A model generated the notes under the pieces. It saw only the letters and a list, made by a program, of their open reading frames with translations. It did no database searches and was not told the DNA's origin. Of a DNA stretch of 64,000 nt, positions 1 to 8,098 are shown one piece after another (position 1 is the first letter of the stretch; each line of letters opens with the position of its first letter). Made by a program: the position numbers and the translations under genes. The DNA is from AP-15 sp036500965 (GTDB lineage: Bacteria; Pseudomonadota; Alphaproteobacteria; ATCC43930; CGMCC-115725): positions 49,953-113,952 of the forward strand of contig DASYBC010000074.1 in assembly GCA_036500965.1 (NCBI GenBank), read 5' to 3'.

Positions 1-654
1 CAGAAACAGGCCGGCGGCGGCGCAATATTGCGAATAGGTGCTGAGGCTGTCGAGATTGGCCGCCGGAAACCCCGCGCCATAGCGCGGATTGGTCAGGAAA
101 TCGGTAATGATCGCCGCCGGGTTGGCGTCGTAGCCATTGATCCCGCTCGATGATTCGATGCCGATGACCTCGAACGAGAAATTGGGCAGGGCCGCGCTCA
201 TGCCCAGCTGATAATTATCCAGCGTAACGTTGGCGGTGCCGGAATAATTTAGAGCAGTGGCCGGGTGATTGCTGACCCAATAGGGGTCGGCCGGCTGGCC
301 GTCGGCGCCAAGATTGATCGTCGATAGGCCCGGCATGGCGGTGAGCGGCACCGTATTCTTGTTCCACCATACCGTGCCAAAGCCGGTGACCGGCCCCTGG
401 CACACGCCCAAGATCACCGAGGCGCTGTAATTGTATTCGCCGCTCCCCGATTTGCCGCCGCCGCCACCCTTGCCTTTGATGCCCGAATTCGCCGGCGTCG
501 GGATGAAATCGTCGTACTGGATCAGGTTGGGCGCAACCCGCGTCGTTCCATAGATGAGCGGGATCGCGCCGCCCTTTTGCGAGGTCTGGAATTGCAGCGA
601 GCCGATCGCCGTCTTCTGCTTGGCGTTCGACCCGCCGCGAAGAATCCCGGTCAT
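1..654 (-). CDS. Phage tail protein, gpJ-like N-terminal part (truncated by window edge)
   Basis: The open frame starts at ATG 654 and runs off the left edge after 218 codons. The N-terminus (MTGILRGGSNAKQKTAIGSL, then residues that include IPLIYGTTRVAPNLI) matches the opening of tail-tip or host-specificity proteins found after NlpC/P60 genes in alphaproteobacterial prophages: a short helix and then the conserved LIYGTTR-like strand. A glycine-rich linker (KGKGGGGGKSGSG) lies near residue 70. It is the last gene of the visible tail module and lies 22 bases after the NlpC/P60 gene. It probably forms the tail tip that contacts the cell. The receptor-binding part would be in the missing C-terminus. 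Confidence 0.8.
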   Translation of the reverse strand, partial: MTGILRGGSNAKQKTAIGSLQFQTSQKGGAIPLIYGTTRVAPNLIQYDDFIPTPANSGIKGKGGGGGKSGSGEYNYSASVILGVCQGPVTGFGTVWWNKNTVPLTAMPGLSTINLGADGQPADPYWVSNHPATALNYSGTANVTLDNYQLGMSAALPNFSFEVIGIESSSGINGYDANPAAIITDFLTNPRYGAGFPAANLDSLSTYSQYCAAAGLFL

Positions 655-675
655 TCAGATCCCAGAGGTCAGAAA

Positions 676-1107
676 TCAGAGGTCAGAGAAGGGGCAGAAA
701 AACCGGGCGTCGCGCCCGGCGAGCTGCCCCTGATTGGCGTCGGCATAAACGACCCCGGCACTGTGCCAGGCGTGGATCAGCCGCGGCCAGGCAATGACGA
801 TCGCGCCGTGGGCAAAGCAGCGGCCAAATCTGAACAGCACGGCGTCGCCCGGCTGCGGTGGCCCGCCGATCTCGCGGGCATATTGCATCAGTCCTTCAAG
901 ATAGCGTTCGACGCCGCGATGCAGGTGCCAATCGGGCGGATAAAACGGTATCTCAAGATGCGGAATGACGCCTGCGGCCCGATAAACCTCGGCCAGCAGC
1001 ATCAGGCAGTCGGTGCCGCCGCCCCTAACCCGTCCCATATGGTGATACGGCGTGCGCAGCCATGTCGCCGCCTCGGCAGTAACCGCGGTACGGCGCGTGT
1101 CGCTCAT
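676..1107 (-). CDS. NlpC/P60-family phage cell-wall peptidase
   Basis: The 143-residue protein has the NlpC/P60 signature: a catalytic Cys in GGTDCLMLL (about residue 34) and a His in CFAHGAIVI (about residue 99). It is the equivalent of GTA orfg14, a tail-tip hydrolase thought to open peptidoglycan during DNA entry. Its ATG overlaps the TGA of the DUF2163 gene upstream (ATGA), so translation is probably coupled. The length is normal for phage members, which lack signal peptides because they ride on the tail. Confidence 0.88.
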   Translation of the reverse strand: MSDTRRTAVTAEAATWLRTPYHHMGRVRGGGTDCLMLLAEVYRAAGVIPHLEIPFYPPDWHLHRGVERYLEGLMQYAREIGGPPQPGDAVLFRFGRCFAHGAIVIAWPRLIHAWHSAGVVYADANQGQLAGRDARFFCPFSDL

Positions 1108-1958
1108 ACCGCGCTTTCCGGGGTCGGGACGTAGGGCATTCCGCCGAAATGGATGGCGTTGTTGAAGACGTTGGTGCAGGTCGGCAGCGTCCGGTCGCAG
1201 CCGGGCAGCAGCTGAAACTGGTCGCCCGTTGCCGGCGCCGCCAGGAAGGCGAGCTTGACCGTGACCGCGCCATTGGCCATTTGCGCGATCGTCCGGCTAT
1301 CGCCGGCGTTTGCCCCGGTCAGGCCGATGATCGTTCCTTGGACGTAGAGCCCGGGCGGCGTCGGATTGATGCTGCTGAGGATCTGGGTCTCGACCGAGCC
1401 AGGCAGACAGGCGAAATTCGCCAGCAGGCTCGCCCGGTCGAACTGGCACATCGCGTCGCCGAAGACATGCGTGCACGAGGATTGCCACAGCCGCCGCGGC
1501 ATCTGAATGTTCAGCAATTCGAGGTGCGAGCGGCACTTCATGTCGATGCCGGTGCGGCTGCAATCGAGGTCCGAGATGCGGCCCGCGAACAGCACCACCG
1601 TTCCCGGGCTGGTGTCGGCATAGGTCGGCATGAAGGCGCGCTCCAGCTGTAAGAGCGCGCCGTCGAGCTGGCCCTGCCAGGCCGCCTGCAGCCACGGGGT
1701 CGCGCCGATCAGGTCGGTCGGCTCGGGGTAGACCTTGATGTCGAGCTCGTCGACTTGCGTCCCGATCACCGTCTTGGTCTTCGAGCGCTCGAATTTGGGG
1801 CCGAGGCCAAAGGAAAAGCCATTGGCGGCGATCGCGGTCGGCGCCGCCGAATAGCGCACCACATTGCCGCCGACCAGAGTGAAGGTGTAGAGGTCGGCCA
1901 TCACAAACTGCTCGGACGAATTCAGCAGCGCGATCAGCGCCGGCGAGGCAGGCTTCAT
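1104..1958 (-). CDS. DUF2163 / phage BR0599-family tail protein (GTA orfg13-like)
   Basis: This is a 284-residue protein. I chose ATG 1958 (MKPASPALIALLNSSEQFVM) because the preceding gene has a TGA at 1957-1955 that overlaps it as ATGA. The N-terminal half has the DUF2163 pattern (ADLYTFTLVGG, then FERSKTKTVIG), and the C-terminal half has the BR0599-type Cys-rich part (CTHVFGDAMCQFDRASLLANF and a C-terminal GCDRTLPTC). In gene transfer agents the equivalent forms part of the tail-tip hub between the DUF2460 distal tail protein and the NlpC/P60 peptidase. An ORF call starting at 2390 adds meaningless residues from another frame. Confidence 0.88.
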   Translation of the reverse strand: MKPASPALIALLNSSEQFVMADLYTFTLVGGNVVRYSAAPTAIAANGFSFGLGPKFERSKTKTVIGTQVDELDIKVYPEPTDLIGATPWLQAAWQGQLDGALLQLERAFMPTYADTSPGTVVLFAGRISDLDCSRTGIDMKCRSHLELLNIQMPRRLWQSSCTHVFGDAMCQFDRASLLANFACLPGSVETQILSSINPTPPGLYVQGTIIGLTGANAGDSRTIAQMANGAVTVKLAFLAAPATGDQFQLLPGCDRTLPTCTNVFNNAIHFGGMPYVPTPESAV

Positions 1959-3051
1959 GCGCCGCGCTCGATCGTTGGAACCGCGCCGACCACGCCGATT
2001 GCGCCGCCTGCGACCAGGCGCGCAGATCGCTGCTTTGCGAGCTGAGCCGCTGGCGAAGATCGACGTTCCAAACCGCATCCAAGGCCGTCTCCATAGCGGC
2101 GATATCGCCGGGCGAAACCTGCGCGTAAGCGCCGAGCCATGGGATCGCGGCAGACCCGACGACCGGCAGGCCAACCGCAGCCGAATCCGCCGAGACGACA
2201 TTGAAGGTTTCGGAAAACGACACCTGCATCGCAATGTCGGTGGTCGCTGCGAGGCTCTGCAAAAACTCCTGATGCGGCAGCCAGTCCTGCTCGACCAGCA
2301 CATGACGGCTGCCGGCGGAAGCCGAAAACAGCTGACGCAGATTGCGCAGCACCGGCGATGCGCCGCCCTCGACCCGGCCGGCATTGACATGGAACCGCAG
2401 CTTTAGGCCCTGGGCATTGGCAAAGGAGATCGCGGCGATGGCCTGCGCCAAATGGTTCTTTAATGGGCGGATCGCGCCAAAACACCCGATATGAGCTTCG
2501 CCCATCGCCACCGGTGGGTGCGGCGTCACCGCAGCCTGCCCAGGGAACGGGTAAAAATTCGGCCCGTAGCTGATCAGCGATTCCGCGCCACCGACATCGG
2601 CGGCCATGGCTTTCAGCTGCATCTGGGCGGCCGTCGAATTGCACATGATTTCGACGCCGCGCTTCAGATAGCCGGTGATCCACGCGGTCGCTATTCCCTC
2701 ATTGGACAGGACCGGCGCTTCCGAGTGGGTGCGCACGATCCATTGCACGCGCGGGTGAAGCCTCGCCAGAACATCAAACTTTTCGGGCACGACCCACAGC
2801 GCCTCGATGATCGCGTGCGTGGCTCGAAACGCCGTGACTTCGCGATCGATCGAGTTGTTGTCGACGACATCGACGGCCTTTGCCGCCACGCCGAGCCCGG
2901 CCAGCATATCGACGAGAAAGGCAACTGAATTGCTCAGACCCGACGACAAGTCTGCGACATAATGCTCGCAGGGGCCCCAATAACCGCGGCGCCGCTTGCA
3001 GATGAACAGCACCCGAGAACGGCGTCGTGCTGGTGATTTCAGCAGCATCAT
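1955..3051 (-). CDS. GT-B fold glycosyltransferase (GT4-like) inside the tail module
   Basis: I chose ATG 3051 because it overlaps the DUF2460 stop (ATGA). About 365 residues look genuine. The C-terminal Rossmann half begins with GCFGAIRPLKNH (residues 189-200), the usual nucleotide-sugar loop. It carries SFSETFNVVSADSAAVGLPV (residues 278-297), which matches the GT4 motif with its two acidic positions, although the second is Asp. The frame has no stop where expected. It stays open to 1297 on top of the DUF2163 gene, while a TGA in the neighbouring frame at 1957-1955 gives an ideal ATGA junction. One base is therefore probably missing near the 3' end. Its target is unknown; tail protein or host glycan are both possible. 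Confidence 0.8.
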
Positions 3052-3668
3052 GGCCTCACCGAAATGAATGTCAGCTTTTTCAGCTGCCACAGCCGATACA
3101 TGAAGTTCTCGAAGTCGTAGCTGTCATCGACAAAGCGGCAGCGGAACCAATAGGAGAAGTCAGCCGTGATGACGAGACCGGTGGCCGGCGGTGCCGCAAA
3201 GGTCAGCAGCCCGGTATTCGGGTCGGCGCTGTAGCTCGACGGGCTCTGAGTGATCCCGTTAAAACAGACTGCGGCGACGAGGTCTGGCGCCAGGATCGGC
3301 TCGGCAAAGCCGCCGCTGGGCAATCCAGCGCCCATCGTGCGCCGCAGCTGGAAGACGGAGGCGCTTGAGTCGCCGGCGCCGAGATATTGGCCGGTGACCT
3401 GGTAATCGCTCGGGTCCTGGAACAGAAAGGTGCCGTAAGCCCCCTGGCACGACAGGAAGAACCCGAGCAGCGTGCGCAATTCATCGTAGCCCGCAGCCGG
3501 GTTGTCGCGCAGAAATGCGAAGACGAGGGTGAACTGCCACAGCGGATAAGGGTAGTCGAGCGCCCGCAGCTCGCGGCCCGACACCGCGCGCTGGATGCGG
3601 GTCTGGAAGGTTGGCGCCTTGGTAACGCTCCAGGCAAGCCCCGGCAACGTCGGGAAAACCAGTGCCAT
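3048..3668 (-). CDS. DUF2460 / TIGR02217 distal tail protein (GTA orfg12-like)
   Basis: A 206-residue protein with the family hallmarks: an N-terminal FPTLPGLAWSVTKAPTFQTR, then SGRELRALDYPYPLWQF, and the central FFLSCQGAYGTFLFQDPSDY. The end of the protein (YDFENFMYRLWQLKKLTFIS) is also typical. Family members form the distal tail ring between the tube and the tip hub. The gene follows the tape measure directly and its TGA overlaps the glycosyltransferase ATG. Confidence 0.92.
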   Translation of the reverse strand: MALVFPTLPGLAWSVTKAPTFQTRIQRAVSGRELRALDYPYPLWQFTLVFAFLRDNPAAGYDELRTLLGFFLSCQGAYGTFLFQDPSDYQVTGQYLGAGDSSASVFQLRRTMGAGLPSGGFAEPILAPDLVAAVCFNGITQSPSSYSADPNTGLLTFAAPPATGLVITADFSYWFRCRFVDDSYDFENFMYRLWQLKKLTFISVRP

Positions 3669-5203
3669 CAGGCGCTCCGCAGAGTGGACCCGTTGCGCAT
3701 CGCGCGGTTGATCGCGGCGACCAGAACACTGCCGTTGGATTGGAAGAATTTTGCGACGGACTGGCTGTCCATCGCCGAAACATTGAACATGACATTGGCC
3801 CCGGCCGAGGCGCCGCCGCCTCCCCCGCCGCCGGCGATCATCGACTGGAGCCCTTGGCTGATATTGGCCGGCAATACCATTTCATTGGCGTGCAGCATCG
3901 CCAGCGAGGCCGATGGGACCATCCAGCCGCCCGCCGCCGACGGCACGATGCCGCCATGCTCAAAACCGAACAGCGAGCCGATGCCCTTGAACAGGCCGCC
4001 AAAGAGCCCGCCGCCCGAAACTAGGCTGCCGAGCCCGAGCGCACCGAGAATCCCGCCGGAGCCGAACAACCCCTGGGAAATCCCGCCGCCCGCGACGCTC
4101 TCGCCAGCGCCGGTGATGCCACCCCAGAAATCCTGATTGCCGCTGCCGCCGCTGCCGCCTCTATCCCCTCCCGCCAGGCTCGCGCCGAGCAGTTTGCCGA
4201 TCTCGCCGAACACGCTTTTGACAGCGGAGTTGACAAATTCGGCGATAATCGATTGCGCGAGGTTCGACAGCGCCTTTTGCACCGTCGTCGTGCCCAGGAC
4301 GATCCCGGTGATCGAGGTGTCGAGCGCGCGCTGGATCGGCTCGAGCAAGCTCGCCCATTGCTTTTGGCTGTCGCGCACCGCCTGCGCGTCGAGCTTGTCC
4401 TTGTCAGTCAGGTATTTCTGATAGGCGAGGCCTTCCTGCTCGGTCAACTTCTCCTGGGTGCGCGCGTCGTCTGTCGCAGCTGCCAGCTTTTTCTCGTAGT
4501 AATCCTGCTCAAGCGCCCATTCGCTATCGAGCAGGTCTTTAAGCTGCGCGACCTCCTCTCCGGCTGAGGTCTTGCCGAGCTCGGTCTGCTCTTGAATTGC
4601 CGCCTTCTTGCGCGCATAGGCAGCGGTGGTGACCTTTTCATCGGCGTCGAGCGAGGCCAGGGTGTCGCGCTCGTTTTGCACCGCCAGCTGCTTTTGCAGC
4701 TGATAGATGTCGTTCTGGACCGCTAGCTGCTCCTTCGAGCCGGCCTCGGTCAGCGCCAGCTTGTCCTGCCAGAACGCCAGCTCTTCGGCCTTCGAATCGG
4801 CAAAATACGATTGCTCGTCGCTGAGCTGGGTTTGCAAATCGGCCCGCCACTGCTGCAGGCGGTTCTGCCCGCCGGCAGATTGGCCCCGCCCGCCGGCCTC
4901 GCTGACGGAAATTCCGGCGCCCTGGCCGCGGTCGGCCCCGGCGCCAGCCTTCTGGCCGATGCCTCCGGCCGCCGCGCCGGCAAGGTTCGCTGCTTTGGCC
5001 TGCAGCGCGCCGACCGCCGACCCGATCTGCGCCGCCGCGGCGGTGACGCGCGACTGCGCCTGCTGGGCAGTGGCGCCAAGGCCGGAGAACTGGGCCTTCA
5101 TTGCCTCGGTCGCGGTTTCCACCGAATTCGCGGCACTCTGCATGCCCGATTGCAGATCGTCGGTGTTGGCGGAAATGGCGACGCTGGTTTCAATATCAGC
5201 CAA
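3668..5203 (-). CDS. Phage tail tape measure protein
   Basis: A 511-residue protein. The N-terminus (MADIETSVAISANTDDLQSG) is followed by Ala/Gln-rich helices and a charged coiled-coil segment (about residues 140-290, KAEELAFWQDKLALTEAGSK and similar). Next come a Gly-rich hydrophobic stretch and the conserved tape-measure C-terminus (GIVPSAAGGWMVPSASLAML and then NEMVLPA). Position supports the call: it follows the G/GT tail chaperones and precedes the distal tail protein. The protein is short, so it would predict a short tail, as in GTA-like particles, if tail length scales with it as in other siphophages. Confidence 0.88.
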   Translation of the reverse strand: MADIETSVAISANTDDLQSGMQSAANSVETATEAMKAQFSGLGATAQQAQSRVTAAAAQIGSAVGALQAKAANLAGAAAGGIGQKAGAGADRGQGAGISVSEAGGRGQSAGGQNRLQQWRADLQTQLSDEQSYFADSKAEELAFWQDKLALTEAGSKEQLAVQNDIYQLQKQLAVQNERDTLASLDADEKVTTAAYARKKAAIQEQTELGKTSAGEEVAQLKDLLDSEWALEQDYYEKKLAAATDDARTQEKLTEQEGLAYQKYLTDKDKLDAQAVRDSQKQWASLLEPIQRALDTSITGIVLGTTTVQKALSNLAQSIIAEFVNSAVKSVFGEIGKLLGASLAGGDRGGSGGSGNQDFWGGITGAGESVAGGGISQGLFGSGGILGALGLGSLVSGGGLFGGLFKGIGSLFGFEHGGIVPSAAGGWMVPSASLAMLHANEMVLPANISQGLQSMIAGGGGGGGASAGANVMFNVSAMDSQSVAKFFQSNGSVLVAAINRAMRNGSTLRSA

Positions 5204-5282
5204 AGTCGGCCTCTCAGATTAAAAAGGCGCGTTAAGGGCGCTCATCCGGCGCCAACGCCGTGGCGCACAGCTCGCTGCGCTC

Positions 5283-5684
5283 TCAGCCGGCCGGCTTGGC
5301 CCCGCGCCTCAGCTCGGCAAAATCGAGCACCACCGGGGCGAGGCCGGCATGCACGTCGGCCCCCGCGAAGCTCGGCCCGAGTTCGGCGAGCAGCGCGCCG
5401 ACATCCCTGTTCGCACCATGCGCTGCGGCCGCTGCGGCAACGGACCCGGATCGAGTCCGCTTGCCATTTCCCTTGCCGACGCCGAGATAGGCCGCCACCA
5501 TCAGGTGCAGCGGCGGATGATCGACCCAATACCGGGTCAGCTCCTCGACATCGATCAATGTCATCGCGTCGATTACTGGATAGGAATAGCCGCAGGCGGT
5601 GGCGAGGAGACCGTAGATGTGTCTCCAATCGTCCCCGGAGCGCGCACCGCCCCCGAGCCTGGCCCGGGGGCTGGGGCTTCCCCC
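5283..5684 (-). CDS. Tail assembly chaperone gpT-like part, read by -1 frameshift
   Basis: This frame has no good start of its own. It encodes IYGLLATACGYSYPVIDAMT, then LIDVEELTRYWVDHPPLHLM and a basic tail ending in AELRRGAKPAG. These look like real protein, whereas the frame upstream of about 5690 does not. The frame is -1 relative to the upstream chaperone ORF (5573-5977), the same arrangement as lambda G/GT. A candidate slip site is GGGGGAA at 5684-5678, in phase as G GGG GAA. The fusion product would bind tape measure during tail assembly. The exact slip point is an inference, because none of the in-phase sites is canonical. Confidence 0.7.
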   Translation of the reverse strand, partial: GGSPSPRARLGGGARSGDDWRHIYGLLATACGYSYPVIDAMTLIDVEELTRYWVDHPPLHLMVAAYLGVGKGNGKRTRSGSVAAAAAAHGANRDVGALLAELGPSFAGADVHAGLAPVVLDFAELRRGAKPAG

Positions 5685-5977
5685 GGCGGTCGTTCCTGCG
5701 TTTGCAGACCCGAGCCGGTCAGCACGGCGCTCAGTACGGTCCCGGCATTGCCGAGATCGAGTAGGGTCTCGACCGCATCTGCTGTCATCTCGGGGTAGTT
5801 GCGCTGCAACGCGGCCGTGACGATCTCGACCAGGACGCCGATCTGGGCCTCGCCCATCTGCGCGCCGATCTCGGTCAGCTGATGGATCTTGGGCATCAGC
5901 CGGCGAAGCTGGCCCAAGGTCAATGGCGGGATCGTCCACTGTTGACCGCCCATAGCGATCATCATGCCCGGAATCAT
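5573..5977 (-). CDS. Tail assembly chaperone, gpG-like
   Basis: A 134-residue protein (MIPGMMIAMGGQQWTIPPLT) with a compact helical body: LGQLRRLMPKIHQLTEIGAQ, then NYPEMTADAVETLLDLGN. It ends in a Pro/Gly/Ala-rich disordered tail. Size, place between the tail tube and tape measure genes, and the overlapping -1 frame all fit the gpG chaperones of long-tailed phages. Such proteins coat the tape measure and recruit tube subunits but are absent from the finished virion. Confidence 0.78.
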   Translation of the reverse strand: MIPGMMIAMGGQQWTIPPLTLGQLRRLMPKIHQLTEIGAQMGEAQIGVLVEIVTAALQRNYPEMTADAVETLLDLGNAGTVLSAVLTGSGLQTQERPPGEAPAPGPGSGAVRAPGTIGDTSTVSSPPPAAIPIQ

Positions 5978-6087
5978 CTTGACTCCTCCTCACGCCATCG
6001 TCGTTGCAAGCACCGCGAGCAATCGCCCGGTGGAGATCGCCGTGGCGGCTGCCGGGCCTCGCAGCGATGCCCCAGTCAACGTCGGGT

Positions 6088-6834
6088 CTATTCCACGGTC
6101 GAGAGATAGCCGATCGTGCCGGAGGCGTCGGCAAACGCCATAAAGTCGAGCTCGCTGATCGACCAATCATCGATCTTGGTCGGCATCGACAGCTTATTCG
6201 CGGTGCACGCATTGAGTCGCAGCGCCAAGCCCTCGCCGCTGTACGTCGTGTAGAACGTCGCCTTGAAGGTCGGCGTCGTTCCCATCAGCTGGTTGGTCAA
6301 GGTCAGCTTGCTGCCGCTGGTCGTGACGTTGTAGGTATATGAGATCAGCACCGCCGCGTTGGCATCGGCAGCCGAGAAGGTATAGACACCAGTGGCGAAA
6401 TTGATCGAGTATTGACCGGCGACAGAGGGTGTTGTCACCCGGTTGAACCGCAGGCCGGAGCCGGTATAGATGACGCCGAGGTCGTCGTTGTAATGCGCCG
6501 CATTGGCGACGGTGACCGTATAGGGCGTGGTTGCTGGCACGCTCCCGGCTTCGAGTTGCGACACCGCGAACTGGCCGGTAGCGGCAGTCGTGCCAAAGAA
6601 GATGTCGGAGTAAAGGAGCCCAAGGATCTGGGCGAACTTGGCCTTGCCGCTGATCTTGCCCTGGCCGCGGGCGATCGCCACCGGGAACTGGAGCTGGCCG
6701 TAGAGCTCCTTGTCGGTCCAGTCGAAATCGATCTGGATGTCCTGGAGCACGCCGAACTGGCGCGGACCGATACCGGAGCCGGTTACATCGGTGCGTTCGC
6801 CCCAGACAGCGCCAGAGCCGAAGCTGAGCTGCAT
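6088..6834 (-). CDS. Major tail tube protein
   Basis: A 248-residue protein. ATG 6834 is preferred over 6882 because AAGGGAG lies 9-15 bases upstream, inside the 3' end of the previous gene. The sequence is rich in beta strands and Gly/Thr, with QFGVLQDIQIDFDWTDKELY near the N-terminus and a C-terminal half resembling tube proteins that carry an added Ig-like sandwich (SVAGQYSINFATGVYTFSAA). Its position upstream of the G/GT chaperones supports a tail-tube role. Confidence 0.8.
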   Translation of the reverse strand: MQLSFGSGAVWGERTDVTGSGIGPRQFGVLQDIQIDFDWTDKELYGQLQFPVAIARGQGKISGKAKFAQILGLLYSDIFFGTTAATGQFAVSQLEAGSVPATTPYTVTVANAAHYNDDLGVIYTGSGLRFNRVTTPSVAGQYSINFATGVYTFSAADANAAVLISYTYNVTTSGSKLTLTNQLMGTTPTFKATFYTTYSGEGLALRLNACTANKLSMPTKIDDWSISELDFMAFADASGTIGYLSTVE

Positions 6835-6835
6835 T

Positions 6836-7081
6836 TCAGTTACTCCCTTGAAAATCTTCGCCGCCTCGCCCTGACCCGGCATCCGCAGCAGGCGGGTTTT
6901 GGCCTGGGCGCGGCTCCTGTCCCAGCAGCCGCTTCAGCGTTTCCTTGGCGGCATGCGCAATATTCCACGCCGCAGTGTCGCGGGCGATCGCCGAGCCTGG
7001 GAAGTGATCTTCCCACCAGCGCTCGATCAGCTGGTGGACCGGATTGGCTGGCGTCTCAATCGTCCCGTCTTTGTCAGTTAT
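6836..7081 (-). CDS. Small conserved-looking phage protein with an apparent ATA start
   Basis: An 81-codon frame that an ATG-based caller misses. It reads (I)TDKDGTIETPANPVHQLIE, then RWWEDHFPGSAIARDTAAWN and IAHAAKETLKRLLG, and ends in a Pro/Gly-rich tail. The helical body and clean stop (TGA 6838-6836, just before the tail tube ATG) look genuine. No ATG, GTG or TTG lies in frame between this point and the upstream gene. The best candidate is ATA at 7081-7079, six bases after a GGAG. It is either a rare start or a G-to-A change of an ATG. Function unknown; position suggests a tail-related protein. Confidence 0.6.
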   Translation of the reverse strand: MTDKDGTIETPANPVHQLIERWWEDHFPGSAIARDTAAWNIAHAAKETLKRLLGQEPRPGQNPPAADAGSGRGGEDFQGSN

Positions 7082-7184
7082 GCTTTGCTCCGGTAATGTG
7101 AGGCCGTTGGTCTGCGCTGGTCGAGCAGGCCTGCGCGACAGACCGGCAGGCCCGCAGCTCCGGCAGGCCCGCAGCTTGGGACCC

Positions 7185-7619
7185 TCAGACGCATAAAATC
7201 TCGACCGGAACGATGCCGATCGCCTGGTCGCCGAGGATGCCCTCGTCGGTGTCGATCTTGCCGGCGATGTAGGCGTGCTGCACCATCAGCGGCAGTCCGA
7301 GATTCTGGATCCCGGTCGCCGGCGATGGCGCCAATGCGCGTTCGAGGGCATCGAGCAGCGGGTTCAGAATGGTCGCCGGCGCCGCATACGGGTCGCTCGA
7401 ATGGACGTAGATGTAGAAATCGGCGTAAAGCGTCCACACGATCGGCGCGCCCAATACCTTGATCGCGGCGTGGCCGCCCTTTTCGCTCATGAACAATGCC
7501 GGCTGCTCGGCCGGCGCCACATCGGCCCAATGCCGCAGCCTGCGATTGACGCTGGCAAAGCGCCCCGCCTGCGAGCCAAGCGTCCACAGCGCGGCGTAAA
7601 TAGCTTCGCGAATGATCAT
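7185..7619 (-). CDS. DUF3168-like tail completion / terminator protein
   Basis: A 144-residue protein starting MIIREAIYAALWTLGSQAGR. ATG 7619 overlaps the gp10-like stop as TGATG, so I prefer it to the ATG at 7637. The fold pattern is helix, then strands (VLGAPIVWTLYADFYIYVHS), then helix (LNPLLDALERALAP), and a late strand (YIAGKIDTDEGILGDQ). These are features of small tail-terminator proteins that cap the tube. Its position after the HK97 gp10-like gene and before the tube gene fits. Confidence 0.7.
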   Translation of the reverse strand: MIIREAIYAALWTLGSQAGRFASVNRRLRHWADVAPAEQPALFMSEKGGHAAIKVLGAPIVWTLYADFYIYVHSSDPYAAPATILNPLLDALERALAPSPATGIQNLGLPLMVQHAYIAGKIDTDEGILGDQAIGIVPVEILCV

Positions 7620-8098
7620 CAGGTTATCGCCTCGCACAAAGCGTCTTCAACACCAGCGCTGATGTCCGGCGCCATGTCGGCGAGCGCCGAGCGCAGAAAC
7701 GAACGTTCGGGCAAATCCATACGGCGGCTGTGCGCGCCGATGCTGATGGCCCTGCCGGCAATTGGGCGACCGAACGCCTCTTTGATCAGCCGCAGGCTCG
7801 ATCGGACATTGACCGTCCCGGAAAATCCGTATTCCTGGGCTGCGGCGTAATCGAGATCGGTGAACACCGTCGCGGTGACCCCGGCGCCGCTCTGCTCGAA
7901 CGCAACATCAATGCTTGATCTCAAGGCTCCGCTCCGGACGTTGAGCACTTGGCCGCTTAGCTTGTTCTGCTGCACATTGCTCTGCAGAGCGATGCCGAGC
8001 TTGGCGACCGCGCGCGCGAGCCCCGCATTAGCTGCATCCGGCAGACCTCTTAGCTGATCGAGCGCCGCCCTGTCGCCAACGAGACCGGCCAAAATCAT
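7619..8098 (-). CDS. HK97 gp10-like head-tail joining protein
   Basis: A 159-residue protein from ATG 8098, which overlaps the connector stop (ATGA). It has the gp10 pattern: an N-terminal helix (AKLGIALQSNVQQNKLSGQV), then SGALRSSIDVAFEQSG, the strand pair ATVFTDLDYAAAQEYGFSGT, and a late PERSFLRSALADMAPDI. The YAAAQEYG and RSFLR segments are typical of the family. A frame merge with the connector at 8743 is an artefact of the connector frameshift. Confidence 0.82.
   Translation of the reverse strand: MILAGLVGDRAALDQLRGLPDAANAGLARAVAKLGIALQSNVQQNKLSGQVLNVRSGALRSSIDVAFEQSGAGVTATVFTDLDYAAAQEYGFSGTVNVRSSLRLIKEAFGRPIAGRAISIGAHSRRMDLPERSFLRSALADMAPDISAGVEDALCEAIT

Noticed and set aside
1297..1954. 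C-terminal extension of the glycosyltransferase frame as a real domain
   Set aside because: The sequence is Arg/Asp/Pro-rich, typical of an off-frame reading of the DUF2163 gene, and the neighbouring-frame TGA fits normal gene junctions.
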